NCBI GenBank assembly: GCA_963932465.1
Contig: OZ010799.1
Coordinates: forward strand, 283,598,083 to 283,662,082
DNA from: Maratus speciosus
Lineage: Eukaryota > Arthropoda > Arachnida > Araneae > Salticidae
Direction of reading: 5' to 3'
DNA length: 64,000 bases
Both the position numbers and the translations under genes were made by a program. This document shows, one piece after another, positions 48,880-58,214 of this stretch (within the stretch, counting starts at the first letter, position 1; the number at the start of each line of letters is the position of its first letter). The notes beneath the pieces are model-generated. The model was not told the DNA's origin and did not search any database. It saw only the letters and a list, made by a program, of their open reading frames with translations.

Positions 48880-49010
48880 AATTTGGCGAAATGTTAGTGA
48901 TATCGACAAGGTGGCGTCACTTTTGGCGACTAATTTTGGTCGCCAAATTTGGCGATATATCGACATGTTGGCGAGAAACTTGGCGGTATTTGGCGACAGA
49001 ACAGGGTCCC
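48880..49010 (+). repeat. Cluster of TTGGCGA(C/T) words
   Basis: TTGGCGA or its complement occurs at least seven times within about 130 bases, including the inverted pair around 'ttggcgactaattttggtcg' and 'ccaaatttggcg'. It may be a collapsed short tandem repeat. Confidence 0.5.
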
Positions 49011-49139
49011 CTCCTACGGCAAATTAAAATTTCGCCTAATAGACGTAATGTTAAAGTAAAAATGGGCACCCCCAGGTGAGAAATTCATCGATTTTCACAA
49101 TTTTTTTTATTTTTTTCCTTAGTTTTATAGTGTAAACAA

Positions 49140-49240
49140 ACTTCGCACCAAATTTGAAGTCTGTAGCTGCAGTAGATATACGAGATCTTTTTGATGAGTG
49201 AGTCAGTCAGTCAGTCAATCAGTCAGTCAGTGGTAAAATT
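49140..49240 (+). repeat. Retroposon-like tail with (AGTC)n
   Basis: 'caccaaatttgaagtctgta' is followed by 'gagtcagtcagtcagtcaat' and more of the same. This pairing is common at the 3' ends of arthropod RTE-type LINEs, as I recall them. No coding part is present. Confidence 0.5.
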
Positions 49241-49514
49241 ATCGATTATCAGACATTTTCAAATGTCATTATCTCGGAAACTAATTATGCGTTATTTATA
49301 AAATTTTGGATTTTAGGTAATTAGGGTGGCCTTACTACACATTTCGTATAACAAGTACGTAGGTCTCATAGATTTTCAGTAGTAGAGCATTGAAATTTGA
49401 CGAAAACAGCTCGAAATGGTTCGTGTAAATAACACACGGCTATGTCAGGCGAACTTGGCTGACACACTGCCGTGTGTCTAGATTTAGCAAATATTTTGGA
49501 CATACACCAAGCGA

Positions 49515-49580
49515 TTATGTGAATGTTGACATTCACCGGTGAAAGTCGACATTTTCCAAATTTCGGTCTTTCACGGTAAC
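49515..49580 (-). repeat. Right terminal inverted repeat carrying a palindrome
   Basis: As reverse complement it reads TTACCGTGAAAGACCGAAAT and then the same TTCACCGGTGAA palindrome core as at 42,732-42,790. The two ends bracket about 6.85 kb. Confidence 0.65.
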
Positions 49581-50214
49581 ATATACACATATTCGTGATG
49601 CTATACATTAGCTTTGTAAATTCATTGCGAGATATTTTATTTATGATTATGAGCTTTTAAAAATGTGCACAAATCTGCTGTACACTTTTGTTACGGTAAT
49701 TATAAAATAGACGCTAAAGTTGGCACTTTTTACTATCAAAAATTTGAAGAATTGAAAATTAAGCGCATTGCTAATAGTCTTTCATGGGAAATCGCTGTTA
49801 TCAATCAGTTTTTTTTTTTCATTTTGTGCTAGTAACAAAAAACATAAATAAAGAGAATCCTTATGACTGAATAAATCATGTTGTTATGTGTATATTATGA
49901 TAATCGAAAATTGTTTTGAAACGATCTCAGAAGCAATACTTTGAAAATTTAAAAATATCTGCAATATTTTTGCCTAATATGCAGATGCATAGATCAAAAT
50001 TTTATTATTAAACAAGAATTTGTATGTAGCAATAATGAAAATTATATTTTCGAATAATTTGTGTAAGATAAATAAAAATCATAATTAGAAAATGTTACTT
50101 CTTTTGTCTCGAATATTCAAAATTGCCCTTTCATTTTCTTACCTTTACATATTTTTTTTTAATATAAAATGCATATGATTTTCATTCAAAATAAATAAAT
50201 CCAATATTAAGCCG
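49581..50214. other. Spacer with no recognisable gene
   Basis: AT-rich; I see nothing beyond short homopolymers. Confidence 0.5.
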
Positions 50215-50552
50215 AATTGTTTCGATTATGGTTCAGAGTTATATTTTTGATTAACTTAATGAGCCGATTATATTTTATTACTTATTGCACTTTCTTTTTA
50301 AAGACGAAAATAACTTTTTTCTTCAGGATGTATGAATGTAATCCGTACAATGCTGGTGTTAATCGGCCGATTTGACGGGACGTCAAAACAAAGCTCTTCC
50401 GTAATATTTCTAGGATAGTTTTGTTCCCATTATGGTTCAGAGTTTTATTTTTGATTAACTTAATGAGCCGATTATAATTTATTACTTATTACACTTTCTT
50501 TTTAAAGACGCAAATAACTTTTTTCATCAGGATGTATGAATGTAATCCGTAC
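50215..50552 (+). repeat. 203-bp satellite, upstream segment
   Basis: A partial monomer (50,215-50,368) and the first 184 bases of the next (from 50,369) match the monomers after 53,562. The array is cut at 50,552 by the hAT-like element. Confidence 0.9.
50545..50552 (+). repeat. 8-bp target-site duplication, left copy
   Basis: atccgtac occurs here and again at 53,562-53,569. Unbroken satellite monomers have it once. Confidence 0.95.
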
Positions 50553-50645
50553 CAGGGTTGTGCAAAATTTTAATTAGATTAACGATTGGAAGTTAACGAT
50601 TATTTTTTTTAATCATGATTAAAGATTGACCGATTAAGCTTAGTT

Positions 50646-50805
50646 TCAATCCAACTCATAGACTAACGATCAGTGATTATTTTAATGTAATCAATGCTTT
50701 GATTACGATTAAATCAATTCAATCCTACTCATAGACTAATGACCAATGATTATTTGGTTGTAATCGTTTGCTTTTTTACGATTAAATCAATTCTAAATCT
50801 AAATA
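50646..50805 (+). repeat. Subterminal duplication, about 78-bp unit
   Basis: 'ctcatagactaacgatcagt' and 'ctcatagactaatgaccaat' start two similar units, each ending in 'acgattaaatcaatt'. They lie just inside the hAT-like left end. Confidence 0.6.
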
Positions 50806-52299
50806 GTCAATCTAATTAGTCAATCTAATGAAGGATTTATGATTGAAAACTTCATGTATCGTTCTGGCTTTGGGGCCTTTATTTATTTTTTTTTTTTCAA
50901 GCATTTTCTGGTTTAATCACCCTTAATCGCAGCTAAGGTCATGCATCGGGTTCTCTTTAAATATTTTGGATTTGTTTCGGTTTCGAGTAGGTTTTGACTC
51001 TTTCTAGTAGGGCTCGGTATGACTTGATTCCTTTTTTTTTTTTTTTTTTTTTTTTTTTTGTTTTAAGTTCTGAATATTTTTTGAATGAAGAAAACTGTAT
51101 ATAAATACAATGAAGCCAAGGCAGGCCAGTCATTATTTTATTTAGTCTTAATAATGTTGTCCTACATCGTAATTGTTTCTCGTAATCCTATGATTGAGTC
51201 ACTTTTATTCACGACACCGGCTCTATAACAGTTGATACTTACAACTTGTTGTAAAGGGTATCTAAATAATACTAGATGATTAATAATTAAATACTAAGCA
51301 TTGATTAAAAAACAGAAAAATAATGAGTAATAAAAACTTCTTAAATTTAAGTTTTTGACCTTATCCAACATTCCATATTCCAAGAGTGCACAAAGGAGTA
51401 CAAAAAAATTAAAAAAGGACAGGCAAATATCAACATTTAACTCATGTTACCGGTTTCAAAGACCACTGCTTTTTTCAATTTTTATAGTTTAACTTGTAAC
51501 TTTCAGTTTAACTACAAATATCACCGAAATTTTGCTTCATTTGGAACTTTAATACTGTCACCAGAGACTTTTGAATAAGGGAATTTTAATTGTAACAGTA
51601 CTGCACAAAAAGTTTAGTACAAAAAACACTATCCTGAAATTTAATCGCGTGTTTTATTCATTTTTCGATAGAGCGGTCTCACAGACCACTTCACAGTAGT
51701 TAAGTGGCAATTTATGTGACATCAGTTAAAGGTTAATTCAATATTACTTTGGCGAGAATGGGGGGATATGCAAAGCATCCCCTTTGATTTATTCTGACAC
51801 TTTTATGATATGAAGCGGACATCAAACTGTTTCATTTTGCTTTTACGATAGACTTTCTTCATCAGTTTGTTGCAAGTTTATTTTTATGATATAAACATAA
51901 TTTTGTATGTTACCGTAATGTCGTATGTTTAGCGTAATTTAGTACGTTTATTAAACGCAATTTGCAGCTGCAAATCAGTTATCTGACACAGAATCTTTTT
52001 TTTTTTTCCTTCAATTCTTTAAACTGTTTAAAAATTGCCTAAACATATGTAAATGTGCACTGTAAAAATATTTGTAAGCTTAATAAATAATATTTATAGA
52101 TAATTTTCTTTATATTTAATTAGATTAAAATTCCAACAAATATATATATATATGTATATATATTTTTTTTTGTTTCAAAGTTTAAATGAGTTGCAATTAA
52201 GGGAAATACACTTGGTACACAAATCTTAAGATTTTATTTTATTCATTAACAGTGTTTAATTCAGGCACTTTTCTCCGGGAGGGATTTTTGTGGCTCCGG

Positions 52300-52400
52300 A
52301 GGAGGGGGGGGGGATTTTACTTTTTGACCATTGTAAATACAAAATCTCAAATCATCCGGGAGGTGACATATTACCGCTCCAAGAGGGGGGGGGGGATCAT
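52300..52400 (+). repeat. Two G-runs
   Basis: Runs of nine and twelve G occur near 52,306 and 52,383, with 'ccggaggagg' and 'ccgggagg' nearby. They may form G-rich structures or be sequencing-prone homopolymers. Confidence 0.6.
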
Positions 52401-52639
52401 TAAGTATGGTTAAATATAGATATATTTTTTTTTTCTTTTCCGTTAGGAGTTTCTACACTAGAAACTTATAAAAAAGTTGAGTTGAATCTTTTCTATTTTT
52501 AATTTGAAAATTACTGCCATTCAAGAAGGAACAAAAAATACATTTTTATGAAATTTTCTTATATTTCCAGTTAAAAGGCGCTTTTTCTCCCACAGCTTTT
52601 TATATTTCAATTTAAAAAAAGTGTAAGGGGCATATATTT

Positions 52640-53112
52640 TTGTCTTAAAAGTAGCAACCGTGTATAATTTCAAGTTTGTATCCTTAACATTTCCACAAAA
52701 ATCGTAATTTTAAACTTTTTTTTTTAACGCTTTTCGTCATTCATTTAAATCTTTTAAATACCTAAACTTTTTAACTATTCTGTGAGACTATTCTTAAAAG
52801 TAACATCCACATCAAATTAAAAATTTTTTTCCTTAACAATTCCATTGAAATCATAATTTAGGACGTTTTTAGAATACTTTTTGCTGATTTCACCGTCTTA
52901 ATTTTCGATTTTTTTTAGAAACTGTTCTTACATAGCATTTAAAACTTTTAAGTAATTACCATCACGCAAACTTCAAGTTTCTCTCCCCATCGATATAATA
53001 AAAATCGCAATTTCAAAACTTTTTCGCTTCTGCAGTGGCACCGACATGAAGTACAGTCTATGAGGAAGCAGGGACTATCGCCATCGATTTGTGACTATCA
53101 AGTGATAGATAA
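52640..53112 (+). repeat. RTE-like tail fragment inside the hAT-like element
   Basis: It preserves the phrase order of the 7.8-22.7 kb arrays: 'ggacgtttttagaatacttt', 'ttttagaaactgttcttaca', 'agtaattaccatcacgcaaa', 'gcaatttcaaaactttttcg', 'gtggcaccgacatgaagtac'. It is roughly one and a half degenerate units, so the retroposon sequence was present before the hAT-like element moved, or it inserted afterwards. Confidence 0.65.
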
Positions 53113-53561
53113 TATTGCTACCATTTGCCTAAAATAATTATAAAAGAATATATCAGTTTTATTAAGCGGGTTTCAATTGCCCCTAATCCCCCCCCCCTAA
53201 ATAATTTAAACATATTGACCTCGGTTTATATGAATAATTTTGTGTGACACTGTATAATCAATAAGGAAAATCGTATAGTGACTCTTAAAAAGAATTTCGT
53301 AGCAATGAAAGCGAATTTAAGAAAGTAAACAGGGCAGTCATATTTAATTTTTATCTATGTAATTAAGGATTAAATTAATCACGATTAAATTAATTAAGAT
53401 AGAATTCATGCAGATTGAAAAAATCATAAAAAACTTTTTAAAGAGCAATTACTTTTTCAATTTCAATCATGATAAATTGAATTAGGCGTCAATTTCGTAT
53501 GATTGAATCATTAATCGACTAATCAATCGATTAAAAAAGTAATCGATTAATGCCAACCCTG

Positions 53562-54663
53562 ATCCGTACAACGCTGGTGTTAATCGGCCGATTTGACGGG
53601 ATGTCAAACAAAGCTCTTCAGTATTATTTCTAGCATAGTTTTGTTCCCATTATGGTTCAGAGTTCTATTTTTGATTAACTTAGTGAGCCGATTATATTTT
53701 ATTACTTATTGCACTTTCTTTTTAAAGACGCAAATAACTTTTTTCATCAGGATGTATGAATGTAATCCGTACAACGCTGGTGTTAATCGGCCGATTTGAC
53801 GGGATGTCAAACAAAGCTCTTCAGTATTATTTCTAGCATAGTTTTGTTTCGATTATGGTTCAGAGTTCTATTTTTGATTAACTTAGAGAGCCGATTACAT
53901 TTTATTACTTATTGCACTTCCTTTTTAAAGACGCAAATAACTTTTTTCATCAGGATGTATGAATGTAATCCGTTTAACGCTGGTGTTAATCGGCCGATTT
54001 GACGGGATGTCAAACAAAGATCTTCAGTATTATTTCTAGCATAGTTTTGTTTCGATTATGATCCAGAGTTCTATTTTTGATTAACTTAGAGAGCCGATTA
54101 TATTTTATTACTTATTGCACATTCTTTTTAAAGACGCAAATAACTTTTTTCATCAGGATGTATGAATGTAATCCGTACAACGCTGGTGTTTATCGGCCGA
54201 TTTGACGGGATGTCAAACAAAGCTCTTCAGTATTATTTCTAGCATAGTTTTGTTTCGATTATGGTTCAGAGTTCTATTTTTGATTAACTTAGTGAGCCGA
54301 TTATATTTTATTACTTATTGCATTTTTTTTAAAAGACGCAAATAACTTTTTTCATCAGGATGTATGAATGTAATCCGTACAACGCTGGTGTTAATCGGCC
54401 GATTTGACAGGATGTCAAACAAAGCTCTTCAGTATTATTTCTAGCATAGTTTTGTTTCGATTATGGTTCAGAGTTCTATTTTTGATTAACTTAATGAACC
54501 GATTATATTTTATTACTTATTGCACTTTCTTTTTAAAGACGCAAATAACCTTTTTTCATCAGGATGTATGAATGTAATCCGTACAACATTTGTGTTAATC
54601 GGCCGATTTGACGGGACGTCAAAACAAAGATCTTCAGTATTATTTGTAGGATAGTTTTGTTTG
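53562..54663 (+). repeat. 203-bp satellite, downstream segment
   Basis: The anchor GATTTGACGGGA or a variant lies at 53,590, 53,793, 53,996, 54,199, 54,401 and 54,605: spacings 203, 203, 203, 202 and 204. Monomers are nearly identical. Each can be read as a 68-codon frame, but 203 is not divisible by three, so tandem frames are shifted and I do not call genes. With the upstream segment there are about seven monomers. Confidence 0.95.
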
Positions 54664-55153
54664 AACAGATCGACTGATTGCAGATGTATACAATGAAAAA
54701 ACTCCTTTGATAATTTTAGATGTTTTTATTCTAACTTAGAACCAAAATTTAAAGAAACGCAAAAAAAGTTGTATCCCGTAACTTTTTTTTCCCAAGCTTA
54801 ACTTCTATTATAAGTAAGCGATGTTAAAATCAGTTCATATGAATTACAACGACTAACGTAAATGGTAAAACATTAAAAAATAATAATAAAAAAAGAAACG
54901 TTTTCCTATAAAAATGAAATGTGTGTATTGCTACATACATTCCATTACATTTTTTTTTTTACTTATTTTGGAGCGGAATTTCGGAATAAGGATAGACAAA
55001 ACTCATGTGATATTTTTAATTGAAGTATTATTTTTTCTAAAATGTAGAAGATCATAGTTCTGTTTTGATTGTAGTCCATTGTTCAATGCTGTTTTTATTA
55101 CTTAAAATTAATACACACATATATATAGGTATATATATATACATATATTACAT

Positions 55154-55189
<36 letters not shown>

Positions 55190-55194
55190 TACAA
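54664..55194. other. Spacer ending in a TA-rich microsatellite
   Basis: AT-rich with no gene. The last 90 bases are an interrupted (TA)n microsatellite next to the mariner-like left end. Confidence 0.5.
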
Positions 55195-55365
55195 GGGGAT
55201 TTTTTAAAGTTGTGAAAGTAAAACCCTCCAATAAAAGAACCACTGATCCAAATGACCTGAAATTTCACCAATATGCTCCTAAAGCAATGATAAATGTTTA
55301 GGCGTGGTTAAAAAAAAAAATTAAAATCGCACCGACAAATGACGCTGTAAATTAACGGAAACAAA
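55195..55365 (+). mobile_element. Left terminal inverted repeat of a mariner-like element
   Basis: From 'aggggattttttaaagttgt' through 'aaaagaaccactgatccaaa', 'tgacctgaaatttcaccaat' and 'aaaatcgcaccgacaaatga', this arm is mirrored at 61,555-61,725. Both arms abut TA microsatellites, which fits a TA target but hides any duplication. Confidence 0.7.
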
Positions 55366-55537
55366 GAATATCATCAAAGTGAGGAAAACGATGGACGTTA
55401 CTTTCTGAAAAGAAAACGTTATTACGCATATCAAAAACAGACAGAATGCAGTAATTAGGAAAAGAAACTGCAAACACCTACGCAGAAACAGAACGAAATA
55501 AAAATATGCAGCGAAGCATTCATACGGAATTGCTCAA

Positions 55538-55767
55538 CTAATGCACGAGATTTTCAATGTACTGTCCACCGTTTTCGGCTACGAGTTGGAAAAGTGAAAC
55601 CGCATATTCCACAACAAAGCAAAGCGTATCCGGCTGGAAGCTGGGGATCTGGTGAACAATGCGTGCCTTCAGGTCAGCTAAGTTCATCACCACAATACAC
55701 AGTATTCTTTAGGTAACCCTAGAGCCAGAAATCACAGGGATTGAGATCAGAATAATCAACACGAGGT
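55538..55767 (-). pseudogene. C-terminal relic of an IS630/Tc1-mariner-type transposase
   Basis: The minus strand from about 55,767 reads PRVDYSDLNPCDFWL, then GYLKNTVY. In this superfamily SPDLNPCDFWLWGYLK is the block with the third catalytic aspartate. After frame changes come ADLKARIVHQIPSF and QLVAENGGQYIEN, ending in a stop near 55,538, as in the usual C-terminus. A nonsense codon replaces W after FWL. The rest of the gene is missing: it would lie where the long-TIR element begins. Confidence 0.7.
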
Positions 55768-55773
55768 GTGCAT

Positions 55774-56455
55774 TAGGGTGGAGTAAAAAAACCGATAAGC
55801 GGAAAATCAAAATGTAATACCACGCAAAAGTTGTGTTTGGTCCTCAGTAATAAAACTGCAAAGTTTTTTTTCGAAATCAAATTTTATCTTCCACTGCCCC
55901 CGGGTCCCCCAATTTTCGACAAACTCGTCAAAAGCACCTTATACAAGTTATAAATAAAAATAAAGATAAAGCAGGAAAACAGAAATGTCATACAGCGAAA
56001 AAGCTGTGTATGATTTGTAGTAATATGCCTGCACAGATTTTTTTTTAAATCAAGTTTTATATTCCGGTTGCTCGGGTCTCCACAATTTTTGCGAAACTCA
56101 TCAAAAATGCCTTGTACAACTTATAAATCGACATAACCATAAAGTTAGAAAATAAAAATATCATACCACGAAAAAGTTGCGTATGGTACGTAGTAATATA
56201 CCTGCACAGTTTTTTTTTCGAAATCGCATAATATTTTCCAGAGACCCGGTCATCCGAAATTTTGAAAAAAATTGCCATAAATTCCTTTTTATCTGTTGTA
56301 CATGTATAATAGAATGCATCACACAAGAGTGCAATAAAAAACGTTTCATCTGTGAAAAGTACACAAGCAATTAAAGTTCAAGAATGAAAAACAAACATTT
56401 AAATGTGTTAAAAGGGTTAAAAATTTTTAAAGTTCAATTAAATCAGTTCGTGCTC
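55774..56455 (+). mobile_element. Left 682-bp terminal inverted repeat of the long-TIR element
   Basis: It begins TAGGGTGGAGTAAAAAAAC and is mirrored at 60,814-61,489. It consists largely of three related blocks starting near 55,818, 55,989 and 56,161, so the subrepeat period is about 171 bp. Each has 'ataccacg(c/a)aaaag(t/c)tg(t/c)g' and a 'gtagtaata' word. Open frames inside it are shared by both arms in opposite sense and are not genes. Confidence 0.9.
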
Positions 56456-56499
56456 TTCAAAACAACCATCTAAATATTCGAAATGTCTCAGTTTGGTGT

Positions 56500-58020
56500 T
56501 TATTGTTCGTCCGGTTGGAGCTTTTTAAGCTTAAAATCTGACTTTGTCTGAAAATATGGCATATTGGATCTTATGAATCCATCCACGTTGCTTTCACCAC
56601 AAACGGTCGGGGCAGCATCACTGACCACCCTGACACACATTTCTACACTTTGAGTTTTGCATGGAATCTCAGCAAACGAAATGATATCTTCACGATCACG
56701 TTTGTCAATGTACCTTTTTAAATCATCGCATGGAATATTAGTAAAAAAGGTGGTTCTGTAACTTCTACCCTGCCCCACTGAATCAGATCAATATAATCTG
56801 GTGCGCTAAAATTGATTGCAGGAACTTGGAACTGCCTAACTTCTTCACTTGTATTCGCACTTCGCGCTTTAAGGATTCTATGAAATCCTATTTCGCGGAT
56901 GTATTTCTGATCATTGATTACCATGTCATGCTGCTCATTAGGTTTTCTGGATGGCCAAAAAAGGTATTTCGCTGCATTATTGGTTCAATTATAACTTTAA
57001 CCTGGCAGGACGGGCGCGGGGTGTTTTGACACCCCAAGCCCGAAAATATTCGTCTGCTGTCTCTCCCTATGAACCGAAGTGGTTGGGTTCCTCAGTACCT
57101 GCTTCCAAGGTCACCTTCCGTGCAGGGCGTATGAAAACGGCGAATTCAGACTCTTTTTTTGTCTTACTGAATTATAGAAAGTTTTATAGAAATTGAAGCT
57201 GTATGTAAAAACTGCAAAAAATCTAAAGTTTCTGATCCATGTACACCCTAAGTACTATGCAAATTCATAAATCTCAGTATTTCTATCTACAATAATGTAT
57301 AATTTTATTATAATAAAATTGCAATGCAAAATTAAGTTTTACGAATAAGGAAAATAAAGATGAATGTTTTTAATTTATTGTTTAATAATTTTTTTAATTA
57401 ACGATAATTTAACATTTCAGTTATCATTTTTCACTAGAAAGAGTGTAATTATCATAAATTTTACTAACAGATAGAAGTCTAAATATTTTTTTCGTATTTA
57501 TGCCATTTAATATGCTTGGGTGTGCTGACACCGCATGCCCGTTCTCGTGTTAAGTTTCACGGCGCGCGTCCTGCCGGGTTAACTGCCTGAGGCATATCCA
57601 TGGAAAAATAAACAATTTCCCAAACATGGCTGGCATTTAATTGCAAACCGAATGCGTACACCTTGACTAAAAACTCCGAAAATATCTGCAGATTTAACGT
57701 TCTATCCGGAGATCCCACGTAGAGTCTCAAAATTCTGTTGGTGATGATAACCCATCTGCTATGTCATAGTCTACCGGGAAATATATTTGCCAGGTCTTCC
57801 GAACTTCTTTTTTTAATAGATAGGATCACTTTCTTCAGGTATTTCTGATAGGTACTGAGATCTTCAATAACCGTTTCGAGGTTATAATTGAACCACCAAT
57901 TGGAAGAAGGGAATAAATCCAAAAAATAAGGATGGAGATAATTAAAAAAAACTTTATAACTTTTTACTTTCAACTTATAGGCTCATGTGATATCAACGAT
58001 AATGAAGAAAATATAAATTC
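56500..58020 (-). pseudogene. Second gene of the long-TIR element, conserved family of unknown function
   Basis: Reading down the minus strand are segments NIFPGRL then HSRWVIITNRILRLYVGSP, later LQLNASHVWEIVYFSMDM, a 578-bp MITE, then IIEPIMQRNTFFGHPENL, KYIREIGFHRILKARS, PDYIDLIQWGRVEVTEPP, and finally IPCKTQSVEMCVRVVSDA and CGESNVDGFIRSNMPYF. From memory, this motif series (HSRWLTTANR..RLYV, RN..F.HPEN, CHTQAVE, VCG...RDGFIR) recurs in unannotated proteins of arthropods and cnidarians. I know no function for it. Frameshifts occur near 56,760 and elsewhere. It follows the transposase-like gene on the same strand. Confidence 0.65.
57001..57578. mobile_element. piggyBac-like MITE, 578 bp, inside the second gene
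   Basis: TTAA flanks it at 56,997-57,000 and 57,579-57,582. The ends are CCTGGCAGGACG and, as reverse complement, CCCGGCAGGACG. Just inside the left end is a perfect hairpin GGGGTGT-TTTG-ACACCCC. A related GGGTGTGCTGACACC motif lies near the right end. Removing it with one TTAA leaves the host reading frame open across the junction, so it inserted into a coding sequence. Confidence 0.92.
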
Positions 58021-58214
58021 TAATCTATTTACTGATTGAGCTGCCTGAAATATATAATATATATTTATATATGTTTATGTAAATGTGTTGGATTTATTCC
58101 CTTCTTCCAATTTATCATATACTACATACAAAATAATTTGAAATAATGAACAATATAATGACAAAAACTGTTTATTTATTAGAAAAAACGTAAGGACACT
58201 CTATTATTCTCCTA

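Larger units (their letters stand above)
50553..53561. mobile_element. hAT-like non-autonomous element, 3,009 bp
   Basis: The ends are CAGGGTTG and CAACCCTG with a perfect 8-bp target duplication, the hAT signature. Removing the element and one duplicate restores a 204-base satellite monomer, matching its neighbours at 202-204. Subterminal regions (about 50,560-50,830 and 53,360-53,555) are packed with TAATCG, CGATTA and GATTAA words, plausible transposase-binding repeats. No transposase frame (zinc finger, RNase-H-like or hATC motif) was found. It contains a retroposon-tail fragment and two G-runs. Confidence 0.9.

Noticed and set aside
53593..54002. Two adjacent, nearly identical 68-codon frames
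   Set aside because: They are monomers of the 203-bp satellite. The period is not a multiple of three and the frames are shadows of the repeat.
56057..56374. Overlapping frames of 65-89 codons on both strands
   Set aside because: They lie in the left TIR arm and are mirrored in the right arm at 61,018-61,212, so they are repeat sequence and not genes.
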